DNA from: Christensenella sp. UBA7597
Lineage (GTDB): Bacteria > Bacillota > Clostridia > Christensenellales > Borkfalkiaceae
DNA: 7,303 nucleotides
Direction of reading: 5' to 3'
Assembly: GCA_002474405.1 (NCBI GenBank)
Contig: DLQW01000077.1
Span: 1-7,303, forward strand
Shown here: positions 1 through 6,923 of the stretch, in pieces
How positions within the stretch are numbered: position 1 is the first letter of the stretch
Layout of the letters: each line of letters begins with the position of its first letter
Notes under the pieces: generated by a model
Databases searched by the model: none
Told to the model about the DNA's origin: nothing
What the model saw: only the letters and a program-made list of their open reading frames with translations
Made by a program: the position numbers and the translations under genes

Positions 1-1
1 T

Positions 2-76
2 ACCATGCTTTTGCATAACACGTATCTTGCCGCGAAGGAACAGAAAACGCGGCGGGAGAAGCGGACGGCGAAGTAA
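2..76 (+). CDS. Possible 3' end of an upstream gene (unidentified)
   Basis: One frame is open from the left edge to a TAA at 74-76 and would encode a short Lys/Arg-rich tail ending REKRTAK. I do not recognise it. By synteny the gene upstream of ispA should be xseB (exonuclease VII small subunit), but nothing in these 24 codons confirms that. The other two frames either stop at 16-18 or run on into ispA. The true upstream gene could therefore end at 18 or before the window. The frame uses AAG more than the confident genes here, which mostly use AAA, and this weakens the call. Confidence 0.22.
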   Translation, partial: TMLLHNTYLAAKEQKTRREKRTAK

Positions 77-113
77 CGTATCTTCGCGGGCGTTCCGCTT
101 TGCGGCGGAACGC
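68..113 (+). promoter_or_regulatory. Tandem hairpins in the ispA leader
   Basis: Two perfect inverted repeats sit side by side. The first pairs 68-73 (GCGAAG) with 82-87 (CTTCGC) around an 8-base loop that contains the TAA at 74-76. The second pairs 90-98 (GCGTTCCGC) with 105-113 (GCGGAACGC) around a 6-base loop. Neither is followed by a T-tract, so they are not typical intrinsic terminators. A third, incompatible stem pairs 98-104 (CTTTGCG) with 111-117 (CGCAAAG) and would cover part of the ispA ribosome binding site. A role in mRNA processing, stability or translational control is inference. Confidence 0.45.
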
Positions 114-120
114 AAAGGGA
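114..120 (+). promoter_or_regulatory. Ribosome binding site of ispA
   Basis: AAAGGGA lies 11 bases before the ATG at 132 and supports that start. The same frame is open upstream to an ATG at or before 27, but the extra residues are a Lys/Arg/Ser-rich stretch with no family similarity and they cross the hairpin region. Confidence 0.6.
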
Positions 121-131
121 AAGCAAAAACA

Positions 132-1007
132 ATGTTTAACGAAAAGTACAATTTTTATTTAAAGACCTTCAACGATTATGCTGCGGGATATTTTTCGAAA
201 CTGAAAACGACGCCCGCGCTTTTAAAAGAAAGTATGGAATACAGCTTTTCAAGCGGCGGAAAGCGGATTCGACCCGTTCTGACTCTGGCTGTGGCGGACA
301 CGCTGGGCGTGAATCGGGAAGAAGTGCTTCCGTTTGCGCTGGCAACGGAAATGGTTCATACGTATTCTTTGATTCACGACGATTTGCCGGCGATGGATAA
401 CGACGATTACCGTCGCGGAAAACTTTCGAATCATAAAAAATTCGGCGAAGGACACGCGATTCTCGCAGGGGACGCGTTGCTGAACACGGCGTATCTTCTG
501 TGTTTCGACATGTGTTTCAAAGGCGAAAAATACGTGCGCGCCGCGCATATTCTGTGCGAATACGCGGGCATCGACGGCATGCTGGCGGGGCAGTCGGCAG
601 ATTTGCTGAATGCCGAAAAGGACGCTCCGGCAGACGAAAAAACGCTGCGTTTCATCGACGAACACAAGACTGGAAAACTGGTGCTTGCTTCGATTCTGAC
701 TGCGTGCGTACTGGCGGACAATAAGAATTATTTCGAATTGGAACAGTTCGGGAAATATCTCGGCACGTTGTTCCAGATTACGGACGATATTCTGGACGAA
801 ACGGCGGATTTTTCCGCGCTGGGAAAAACGATAGGCAAAGACAAACTGGAAAACAAGCTGACGTTCGCTACGCTGTACGGCGTGGACGGCGCGAAAATTC
901 AGGCGGATATTTACGCTTCGGACGCGTACGCCGTTCTTGACGGAATCGACGGAGACACAAGCTTTTTGCGCGATCTGGTAACTTACGTGAGAAACCGCGA
1001 AAAATAA
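132..1007 (+). CDS. ispA: Farnesyl diphosphate synthase (geranyltranstransferase)
   Basis: Cytosolic prenyltransferase that condenses isopentenyl diphosphate with dimethylallyl and geranyl diphosphate to give C15 farnesyl diphosphate, the precursor of undecaprenyl and other isoprenoids. From the ATG at 132 the protein is 291 aa, normal for the family. Visible motifs are GGKRIRP (42-48), the first Asp-rich motif DDLPAMD (83-89) followed by RRG, GDALLN near 113, GQ at 153-154, HKTGKL (178-183) and the second Asp-rich motif FQITDDILD (214-222). The first motif carries the two-residue insertion, and a Tyr sits five residues before it. Both are typical of bacterial type II FPP synthases and favour C15 over longer products. 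It lies 77 bases upstream of dxs, the first enzyme of the MEP pathway, as in many Bacillota. The start was chosen by family length and RBS, and the longer in-frame extension looks non-coding. Confidence 0.95.
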   Translation: MFNEKYNFYLKTFNDYAAGYFSKLKTTPALLKESMEYSFSSGGKRIRPVLTLAVADTLGVNREEVLPFALATEMVHTYSLIHDDLPAMDNDDYRRGKLSNHKKFGEGHAILAGDALLNTAYLLCFDMCFKGEKYVRAAHILCEYAGIDGMLAGQSADLLNAEKDAPADEKTLRFIDEHKTGKLVLASILTACVLADNKNYFELEQFGKYLGTLFQITDDILDETADFSALGKTIGKDKLENKLTFATLYGVDGAKIQADIYASDAYAVLDGIDGDTSFLRDLVTYVRNREK

Positions 1008-1066
1008 AGGCGATTTCTTCGGATAACAAGCTTTTTATACGGGAATTTCAGAAAAAATTACGCGCC

Positions 1067-1074
1067 GGAAAGGA
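1067..1074 (+). promoter_or_regulatory. Ribosome binding site of dxs (supports GTG start)
   Basis: GGAAAGGA lies 10 bases before the GTG at 1085. No ATG occurs in this frame near the expected N-terminus, so this site decides the start. The rest of the 77-base ispA-dxs gap holds no clear hairpin terminator. A short T-run at 1032-1036 lacks a preceding stem. Confidence 0.6.
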
Positions 1075-1084
1075 CGAAACAGCC

Positions 1085-2956
1085 GTGGAAAAAAACAGAA
1101 CGTTGCGGGATATTACGCCCGCGGACATAAGAAAAATGACAAACGACGAACTCAACGTGTTATGCGATGAGCTTCGTTCATTTATCTATGAAAAAGTTTC
1201 CGAATGCGGCGGGCACCTTGCTTCGAATCTCGGCGCGATAGAAGCAACCGTTGCGCTGTGCAACGTATTCGATTTCACGAAAGACAAGATTATTTTCGAC
1301 GTAGGGCATCAGTGTTACGCCTATAAGGCGCTTACCGGGCGGGCGGCGCAATTCGATACGCTGCGGAAAGAAGGCGGAATTTCAGGCTTTCCCAAGCGTA
1401 CGGAAAGTCCGTTCGACTTTTACGATACCGGGCACGCCGGAACGTCCGTTTCCGCGGCGATAGGTATCGCGAAAGCGCGCGATCTGAAAAAAGAGGATTT
1501 TTCCGTCATCGCGTTTATCGGCGACGGCTCGTTCAATAACGGGCTGATTTATGAGGCGCTCAACTCTCTGAAAATCCTGAATACAAAAATTCTGATTGTC
1601 CTGAACGATAACGGCATGTCTATTTCTCCCACGGTGGGCGGCATGCACGAAATTCTGAACGATATCCGTGCCGCGGAGGACGTGTGCGCCTGCGGCAACG
1701 AACAGCGGGACGGCGGAGAAAAAACGGACGAATCGTACGTTGAGACGATAAAAAAACGGGAATCGGGCATACGTTTTCTGGAAAGCTTCAATCTTACTTA
1801 CCTCGGCGTTACGGACGGCAACGAAGTGGACGAAATGACGGCGGCTTTGAAAAAAGCAAAGAAACTGCTGAAAGAAAAATCGGTGCTTCTGCATATCGTA
1901 ACCAAAAAAGGAAAGGGGTACGGATTCTGCGAAGAACATCCCGCCGTAACGCACGGGATTCCGCCCGTCGGAGCAAAAAAAGAACGGGAATATTCCGCGA
2001 TTTTAGGCGAAACTTTAAGTCGGCTTGCGGCGAAAAACAATCGGATTGTCGCCGTAACCGCCGCGATGACGGACGCGCTGGGGCTGCGCGGATTTTTCGA
2101 AGCCTATCCCGAACGGGCGTTTGACGTGAGTATCTGCGAAGAAAACGCCGCCGTGTTGTGCGCGGCGATGGCTACGGAAGGAATGAAGCCGTATTACGCG
2201 ATATATTCCACGTTTTTGCAGCGGGCGTACGACGAAATTATTCACGACGTCTGCGCGCAGGATCTCCCGGTTACTTTCTGTATCGACCGCGCGGGCATTT
2301 CCGGGGCGGACGGAGAAACGCATCAGGGTGTTTTTGATATTTCTTATCTTTCCATGATTCCGAATCTGACGATTGCCGCACCGAAAGATACGGAGGAATT
2401 TGCAAGATTTCTCCGCTGGAGCGAAAAATTTCAGCATCCGCTGGCGATTCGTTATCCGCGCAGCGGAAAAGTGGTATTTTCGCACAGATTGCCGAAAAGA
2501 CAACCGCTTACGCAGCGTTCCGGAAAAATCGTCGTCGGAACGTGGGAATACCTTTGCAAATCGGACGAAAGTAAAGTTACGATTATCGCCGCCGGGGAAA
2601 GATGCCTGATTATCGCCCTGAAAGCAGTGCGGGCGATGGAAGAAAAGGGAATCAAGGGAAAAATCGACGTGATAAACGGCAGATTTATCAAGCCGCTCGA
2701 TAAAAAAATGCTGTCCGCTTTGCGCGGAAACGTGATTACCATAGAAGACAACGTTCTGGCGGGCGGATTCGGCGAAGCGGTGGAACACGAACTTGTAACG
2801 GAGGACGAAAACAAAGCGCCGGGACAACGCAGAACCTTCCGTGCGTTTGCGTATAAAGATTGTTTTATTCAGCAGGGCAGCGTGGCTTCTCTGCAAAAAC
2901 AATACGGCGTTTCCTGCGAAGAAATACAAGATTATATCGAAAATCTGTTGAAATGA
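1085..2956 (+). CDS. dxs: 1-deoxy-D-xylulose-5-phosphate synthase (divergent)
   Basis: Thiamine-diphosphate enzyme that joins pyruvate and glyceraldehyde 3-phosphate to give DXP, the first step of the MEP isoprenoid pathway (also feeding thiamine and pyridoxal synthesis). The 623 aa from a GTG start match the usual length. Motifs in order are GGHLASNLG (42-50), DVGHQ (72-76), GGISGFPKR (97-105), the TPP/Mg motif GDGS (146-149) to NDN (174-176), TKKGKGYG (273-280), the Glu of the activation site at E352, YSTFLQRAYD (374-383), DRAG..GADGETHQG (401-415), RYPR (456-459) and RFIKPLD (533-539). Several family-typical residues differ: PHK is AYK at 79-81, GHSSTS is GHAGTS at 116-121, DGH is DGN at 244-246, and AEQHA is CEENA at 351-355. 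Key TPP, catalytic Glu and sugar-phosphate binding residues remain, so it is probably active. A specialised paralogue cannot be excluded. Confidence 0.92.
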   Translation: MEKNRTLRDITPADIRKMTNDELNVLCDELRSFIYEKVSECGGHLASNLGAIEATVALCNVFDFTKDKIIFDVGHQCYAYKALTGRAAQFDTLRKEGGISGFPKRTESPFDFYDTGHAGTSVSAAIGIAKARDLKKEDFSVIAFIGDGSFNNGLIYEALNSLKILNTKILIVLNDNGMSISPTVGGMHEILNDIRAAEDVCACGNEQRDGGEKTDESYVETIKKRESGIRFLESFNLTYLGVTDGNEVDEMTAALKKAKKLLKEKSVLLHIVTKKGKGYGFCEEHPAVTHGIPPVGAKKEREYSAILGETLSRLAAKNNRIVAVTAAMTDALGLRGFFEAYPERAFDVSICEENAAVLCAAMATEGMKPYYAIYSTFLQRAYDEIIHDVCAQDLPVTFCIDRAGISGADGETHQGVFDISYLSMIPNLTIAAPKDTEEFARFLRWSEKFQHPLAIRYPRSGKVVFSHRLPKRQPLTQRSGKIVVGTWEYLCKSDESKVTIIAAGERCLIIALKAVRAMEEKGIKGKIDVINGRFIKPLDKKMLSALRGNVITIEDNVLAGGFGEAVEHELVTEDENKAPGQRRTFRAFAYKDCFIQQGSVASLQKQYGVSCEEIQDYIENLLK

Positions 2957-2974
2957 CGCTAATACTATGCCACG

Positions 2975-2987
2975 CATAATAATTATG
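2975..2987. repeat. AT-rich perfect palindrome between dxs and tlyA
   Basis: CATAATAATTATG is two perfect 6-base arms around a central A, in an otherwise GC-richer context. It lies 12 bases after the dxs stop codon region and about 30 bases before the tlyA start. It could be a transcription-factor operator or simply chance. The arms only partly resemble an ARG-box half-site (TGAAT/ATTCA). I find no well-spaced -35/-10 pair around it. Confidence 0.3.
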
Positions 2988-3019
2988 TCGGGCAGAATAC
3001 TTAAAGGAGAACCCCCGGA

Positions 3020-3826
3020 ATGAGGGCAGATAAATACTTTGCCGGAAAATTCGGCTCGCGAACGAAAGCAGCCGAAGAACTGACGGCGGGAAGAATTTTA
3101 AAAAACGGAAAAGTGCTGTTGCCGAAAGACGAAGTATCGGACGGCGACGAATTTACGTTTTTGCCTGCTGCCGAACGATTCGTTTCGGGCGGAGGGTACA
3201 AGCTTTCCGCGGCGCTGAAAGCATTCTCGTTCGATTGCGCGGGAAAAACGTTTGCGGACATCGGCGCGAGTACGGGCGGTTTTACCGATTGTCTGTTGCA
3301 GAACGGGGCAAAAAAAGTATTTGCCGTAGACGTGGGCGAAAGCCTTCTGGACGAGACGCTGAAAAACGATGCCCGCGTGATCGCGATGGAAAACGTGAAC
3401 GCGAGATATCTGCAAGCAAGCGATTTTCCGTGCGGATTGGACGGAATCGTCGCCGACGTATCGTTTATCTCGCTGAAACATATTTTTCCCGTGATTTCGG
3501 CAATATTGCAAGACGGAAAAGACGCGTTCACGCTGATTAAACCGCAATTCGAATGTGAAAAACAGGGCATCGGAAAAAGCGGCATCGTCAAAAAAACGGA
3601 GCATAAAAAAATCGTTAAAAAAGTGCTGGTTTACGCGGCGGAAAGCGGACTCGAACCGCAGGAAATCACAAACGCACCGATTAAAAAAGGCAAAAACATC
3701 GAATACGTGCTGCATCTGAAAAAGAACGGCGCAGCCGACTTGCAAAACGCAATTTCAAAGGCGCGCAACGAGCGGATTTTAAACGAAATCGACCGCATTT
3801 TAAAAGCGGATACGGAAAATAAATAA
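3020..3826 (+). CDS. tlyA: TlyA family rRNA (cytidine-2'-O)-methyltransferase / S4-domain protein
   Basis: Member of the TlyA/hemolysin-A family: an N-terminal S4 RNA-binding domain (about residues 1-45) followed by an FtsJ-like SAM-dependent methyltransferase. Characterised relatives methylate ribosomal RNA 2'-O positions. 'Hemolysin' is a historical label. The 268 aa length is normal. The S4 helix region contains SRTKAAEELTAGRILKNGK (13-31). The SAM motif is ADIGASTGGFTDCLL (79-93). The FtsJ-type K-D-K-E tetrad is assigned as K61, D146 (ADVSF), K174 (LIKPQFE) and E228 (IEYVL). The linker usually reads YVSRGGxKL, but here it is FVSGGGYKL (54-62), with Gly for Arg. The ATG at 3020 has a strong AAAGGAG at 3003-3009, spaced 10. 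It lies 63 bases after dxs and 15 before nadK, the usual clostridial order. The natural substrate in this organism is not shown by the sequence. Confidence 0.93.
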   Translation: MRADKYFAGKFGSRTKAAEELTAGRILKNGKVLLPKDEVSDGDEFTFLPAAERFVSGGGYKLSAALKAFSFDCAGKTFADIGASTGGFTDCLLQNGAKKVFAVDVGESLLDETLKNDARVIAMENVNARYLQASDFPCGLDGIVADVSFISLKHIFPVISAILQDGKDAFTLIKPQFECEKQGIGKSGIVKKTEHKKIVKKVLVYAAESGLEPQEITNAPIKKGKNIEYVLHLKKNGAADLQNAISKARNERILNEIDRILKADTENK

Positions 3827-3829
3827 AGC

Positions 3830-3835
3830 GAGGGA
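3830..3835 (+). promoter_or_regulatory. Ribosome binding site of nadK (supports TTG start)
   Basis: GAGGGA ends 6 bases before the TTG at 3842 and follows directly on the tlyA stop (3824-3826). The residues after the TTG (TTGIYVNPN) match the usual NAD kinase N-terminus, so TTG is the likely start and no ATG alternative is needed. Confidence 0.6.
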
Positions 3836-3841
3836 ACGGCG

Positions 3842-4639
3842 TTGACAACGGGAATTTACGTAAATCCAAACCGAAAAGAAAACACGTTGCAGGCGGAAGA
3901 ACTGGCAGCGGCGCTTGTTTCGCGCGGATTCGGATGCCGTAAAGTTCTTCGTCTTTCCGAAAAAGAAACCGAAGGGCTCGACGTGCTTTTGGTGCTCGGC
4001 GGCGACGGCACGATTCTGCGTTGCGCGGAAATCTGTGCGCGGGCGGGCATAAAAATCGTGGGAATCAATTACGGAACGGTAGGATTTTTAGCGGAATTCG
4101 AAAAGGACGAACTCCCGTCCGTGCCCGATTTTCTTCTGAAACTCAATGAAGCAAAAGAGATAAAAAGAAACCTTTTGAAGGTTACATACAAAGAAAAAAC
4201 GTTTTATTGCCTGAACGAAGCGGCGCTCCGCCGCGATTATTCGCTGAAAAGCGGCGGCATTTTACAGACGGAAATTTTCGTAAACGGTTATCCGTTCGAC
4301 GAAATATCGGGCGACGGCGCGCTTGTGTGCACGCCCACGGGCTCCACAGCGTATTCGCTTTCCGCCGGCGGACCGATCATCGCTCCGCAGACGGCGGCGA
4401 TTCTGTTTACGCCGCTCTGCGCGTTTTCTCTTGCCGCCAGACCCGTGGTGTTCCCTGAAAACGACAAAATTACGCTTAAAATCACGCGCGGCGGGGCGTT
4501 TCTGCTCGCCGACGGCGTCATCGCGGCGCAAGCGGAAGAGGGCGACGAAATCACTGCGGAACGTTCGGATTTGTACGCGGTATTTCCCACGCGCGCGTTC
4601 GGCGGATTTTACGGGAAAGCAAGAAAAAAACTGAGCTGA
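3842..4639 (+). CDS. nadK: NAD kinase
   Basis: Cytosolic enzyme that phosphorylates NAD at the 2' position of the adenosine ribose to make NADP. The protein is 265 aa from a TTG start, within the family range. The family signature GGDGT is at 53-57 with catalytic Asp at 55. It is followed by GINYGTVGFLAE (74-85), the NE pair at 125-126 and the NAD-binding block GDGALVCTPTGSTAYS (157-172) with SAGGP (174-178). A late ADG (223-225) matches the conserved Asp-Gly before the C-terminal strands. It is 15 bases after tlyA and 41 before argR, so translation is probably linked to the tlyA mRNA. TTG starts usually lower initiation, which would fit modest demand for this enzyme. That last point is inference. 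Confidence 0.95.
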   Translation: MTTGIYVNPNRKENTLQAEELAAALVSRGFGCRKVLRLSEKETEGLDVLLVLGGDGTILRCAEICARAGIKIVGINYGTVGFLAEFEKDELPSVPDFLLKLNEAKEIKRNLLKVTYKEKTFYCLNEAALRRDYSLKSGGILQTEIFVNGYPFDEISGDGALVCTPTGSTAYSLSAGGPIIAPQTAAILFTPLCAFSLAARPVVFPENDKITLKITRGGAFLLADGVIAAQAEEGDEITAERSDLYAVFPTRAFGGFYGKARKKLS

Positions 4640-4680
4640 CAAGCCGAAAAAACGAAAAATAAAAAAGGAAGGACTCAAAA

Positions 4681-5133
4681 ATGTTAAAAACGGAACGGCA
4701 TAAAGAAATACTCCGCCTCATCGAAAGCAACGAAATCGAAACGCAGGAAGAGTTGTGCAAAGCGCTGAACGACGAAAACTACGTGGTAACGCAGGCAACC
4801 GTTTCCCGCGACATCCGCGATCTGCACCTTTTCAAAGTGGCTGGCGTAGAAAAAAAATATCGCTATGCCAGTCTGAACAAAAGCGAGGGCGAAGTATCCG
4901 AAAAGATGCGCAATCTTTTTAAAACGTGCGTTCTTGCGATAGAAGCCGCGCAGAATCTGATCGTGGTGAAAACCATGACGGGCAACGGAGCCAACGCGGG
5001 CGCCGTGGTAGATAAGTTCAATATGCAGGGCGTAGTCGGCTCGGTGGCGGGCGACGATACGCTTCTTATTGTCTGCCATGATAACGAAACGGCTGCCGCC
5101 GTGTGCGAAAGACTCTCCGGATTATTGAAATAA
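4681..5133 (+). CDS. argR: Arginine repressor ArgR/AhrC
   Basis: Hexameric DNA-binding regulator that senses L-arginine, represses arginine biosynthesis and, in Bacillota, can activate catabolism. The 150 aa length is typical. The N-terminal winged helix-turn-helix runs to about residue 65 and contains the recognition helix region QATVSRDIRDL (38-48) with the conserved Ser-Arg at 42-43. The C-terminal oligomerisation and arginine-binding domain (about 80-150) contains NAGAVVDK (105-112) and the GDDT motif (124-127), whose aspartates contact arginine in known structures. An RBS-like GGAAGGA at 4667-4673 lies 7 bases before the ATG. The A-rich 41-base gap after nadK shows no ARG box, so autoregulation is not supported here. 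Location beside recN is a conserved clostridial and bacillar arrangement, not a functional link. Confidence 0.95.
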   Translation: MLKTERHKEILRLIESNEIETQEELCKALNDENYVVTQATVSRDIRDLHLFKVAGVEKKYRYASLNKSEGEVSEKMRNLFKTCVLAIEAAQNLIVVKTMTGNGANAGAVVDKFNMQGVVGSVAGDDTLLIVCHDNETAAAVCERLSGLLK

Positions 5134-5134
5134 C

Positions 5135-5140
5135 AAAGGA
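5135..5140 (+). promoter_or_regulatory. Ribosome binding site of recN
   Basis: AAAGGA starts just after the argR stop (5131-5133) and lies 10 bases before the ATG at 5151. It supports that start over the in-frame GTG at 5103 inside argR, because the family N-terminus is MLxxLxIxNxALIE. Confidence 0.6.
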
Positions 5141-5150
5141 AAAGCTTGCG

Positions 5151-6851
5151 ATGCTTGCAAAACTCACCATTAAAAACGTCGCTTTGATAGAAAGCGCGGA
5201 AATCGAATTTTCGGAAGGGCTCAACGTTCTTTCGGGAGAAACGGGCGCGGGCAAATCCGTGATTCTCGATTCGCTGAATTTCGTTCTGGGCGCGAAAGCG
5301 GACAGAACGATGATTCGTTACGGCGAAAGCGAATGTTTCGTGAAAGCGGAATTTCTGCTGAACGAAACGGACGAAGCCGTGCGCGAACTTGCGGAAATGG
5401 ACATTGAAAGCGACGGCGAAATCATCATCTCGCGCAGATTTTCGGAAAGCGGGAAAAATTCGATTAAAATAAACGGCTCGACGGCAACGGCGGCGATGCT
5501 GAAAAAAATCACGGCGAAACTGGTGGACGTGCACGGACAAAGCGAACATTTTTATCTTTTATCCGAGGCAAATCAGTTAAAGACGCTCGACGGCGTATGC
5601 GGCGCTCCGCTTGCGGCGGAAAAGCTTGTTCTGCACGAACTTTTAAACGCGTACAAGACGAAAAAGCACGAACTTACGCTTCTCGGCGGCAACGAGGAAG
5701 AGCGCGAACGCCGGATGGAAATCCTGCGCTTTGCCGTCGACGAAATCAGGGGCGCCGACTGGAAAGAGGGAGAAGAAGAGGAATTGTTGCAAAAGCGGAC
5801 GAAAATCAATAACCTCGAAAAAATTCTTTCCTCCGTAAAAGAGGCGCTGGAATATATTTCCGCCGACGGAGGCGCCTGCGACGCCTTGCGCGGCGCGCGG
5901 CGCGCGCTGAACGCGGTGTCGGGACTGGATAAAGAATACGAAAAGCTTACGGATACACTCGGAAACATCGCCGAAGAAGCGGAGGACGCGTCGTCGGCGC
6001 TTTCCGAAATCGCCGACGGGCTGTATTTCGACGAAAACGAAGCGACCTATGTAGAAAACCGACTGGACGAACTGCGCGCCCTGCAACGGAAATACGGGGT
6101 AAAAACGCAGGAAGAAATCGTTGCGTTGCTTTCGGAAAAAGAGCGGGAATACGACGCGCTGGCAAACAGCGCCGAGCGTTCGGAAAAGTTGCAGAAAGAA
6201 ATTTCCGCGCTGTTGAAAAAAATTCTGGAAAACTGCAGAAAACTTACCGTCATCCGTAAAAAAACGGCGGAAAAATTCTGCGCGGGCGTGTGCGACGAGC
6301 TGAAAACGCTGAATATTCCGCACGCGCAATTCTCTGCGGCGTTCCGCGAATACGCCGACGAAGAAGCGGCAAACGCGGGGGAAAACGGACTGGATTCGAT
6401 TTCGTTCATGTTTTCCGCAAACGCGGGCGAACCGCAGAAACCGCTCGGAAAAATCATCAGCGGCGGCGAAATGAGCCGTCTGATGCTGGCGATGAAAACA
6501 AGGCTTTCCGATACCAACGGCATTTCCACGTACGTTTTCGACGAAATCGACGCGGGAATCAGCGGAAAGACGGCAAAAGTCGTCGGGGAAAAATTTGCGA
6601 AAATCGCAAAAACAACGCAGATTATCGCGGTTTCGCACCTCGCGCAGATTGCGTGTATGAGCGACGGCGAATTTCTGATTGAAAAGAAAGAAGAAAACGG
6701 AAAAACGCGTACGTTCATCCGCGCGCTTTCCGCCGAAGAACAAAAAGAAGAAATCGTGCGCTTGCTCGGCGGCGAGCAGGGCGAACAGGCGGCATATCTG
6801 CATGCGGAAGAACTGTTGCAGCGCGCGAGGGAATTCAAAGCGGCGTTATAA
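5151..6851 (+). CDS. recN: DNA repair protein RecN (SMC-like ATPase)
   Basis: SMC-like ATPase recruited early to DNA double-strand breaks, where it tethers ends for recombinational repair. From the ATG at 5151 it is 566 aa, the usual length. The N-terminal ATPase half starts MLAKLTIKNVALIE and carries Walker A SGETGAGKS (28-36) and the family motif DVHGQSEH (126-133), usually HGQHEH. A long charged, heptad-like middle (about 155-375) is the coiled-coil arm and includes the LQRKYGV family motif (311-317). The C-terminal half carries the ABC signature ISGGEMSRLMLA (436-447), Walker B YVFDEIDAGISG (461-472) and the H-loop SHLAQIA (495-501). All ATPase elements are intact. It follows argR by 17 bases and is probably co-transcribed. 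In several Bacillota recN is DNA-damage inducible, but I saw no LexA-type box directly upstream. Confidence 0.96.
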   Translation: MLAKLTIKNVALIESAEIEFSEGLNVLSGETGAGKSVILDSLNFVLGAKADRTMIRYGESECFVKAEFLLNETDEAVRELAEMDIESDGEIIISRRFSESGKNSIKINGSTATAAMLKKITAKLVDVHGQSEHFYLLSEANQLKTLDGVCGAPLAAEKLVLHELLNAYKTKKHELTLLGGNEEERERRMEILRFAVDEIRGADWKEGEEEELLQKRTKINNLEKILSSVKEALEYISADGGACDALRGARRALNAVSGLDKEYEKLTDTLGNIAEEAEDASSALSEIADGLYFDENEATYVENRLDELRALQRKYGVKTQEEIVALLSEKEREYDALANSAERSEKLQKEISALLKKILENCRKLTVIRKKTAEKFCAGVCDELKTLNIPHAQFSAAFREYADEEAANAGENGLDSISFMFSANAGEPQKPLGKIISGGEMSRLMLAMKTRLSDTNGISTYVFDEIDAGISGKTAKVVGEKFAKIAKTTQIIAVSHLAQIACMSDGEFLIEKKEENGKTRTFIRALSAEEQKEEIVRLLGGEQGEQAAYLHAEELLQRAREFKAAL

Positions 6852-6875
6852 GCCGGTACGATTCGGCTGCGAATA

Positions 6876-6905
6876 TGAATAAAAGCCCGTCGGTTGCTCA
6901 TCCTA
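6876..6905 (+). promoter_or_regulatory. Putative sigma-G type forespore promoter of spoIVB
   Basis: The -35 element TGAATA (6876-6881) and -10 element CATCCTA (6899-6905) are separated by 17 bases. They match the Bacillus subtilis sigma-G consensus (G-A/C-A-T-A/G, then CAT-N-N-TA) at essentially every defined position. The start of transcription would fall near 6911-6913, leaving a leader of about 48 bases. In B. subtilis spoIVB is transcribed in the forespore by sigma-F and sigma-G, so the site agrees with the gene downstream. Consensus match is seen; activity is inferred. Confidence 0.62.
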
Positions 6906-6923
6906 ACGGTAAGTCGGAGAACG

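Noticed and set aside
20..84. Short direct repeat ACGTATCTT at 20-28 and 76-84
   Set aside because: Nine bases with diverging flanks is too short to suggest a mobile element or binding-site array.
27..131. N-terminal extension of ispA by 35 codons
   Set aside because: The frame is open, but the extension is basic and unlike any FPP synthase N-terminus. It overlaps two hairpins, and the ATG at 132 has a ribosome binding site and gives the normal length.
1028..1040. T-run after ispA as a terminator or promoter element
   Set aside because: No stem precedes the T-run, and no -35 element sits at a proper distance from the TTTATAC-like sequence.
2015..2977. Long minus-strand open frame (320 codons) opposite dxs
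   Set aside because: It is the shadow of a confident gene. Its translation is rich in Arg, Phe and His with no recognisable motif, as expected from codon bias on the other strand.
4640..4680. A-rich gap before argR as an ARG box or promoter
   Set aside because: It is a run of A-rich sequence and a ribosome binding site with no symmetric TGAAT/ATTCA arms and no -35/-10 pair.
5103..5150. Upstream GTG start for recN inside argR
   Set aside because: The extra 16 residues are not family-like, and the ATG at 5151 has a ribosome binding site and the standard MLxxLxIxN start.
6851..6868. Possible recN terminator (AGCCG / CGGCT stem)
   Set aside because: It is only 5 bp with an 8-base loop and no following T-tract, so an intrinsic terminator is not supported.
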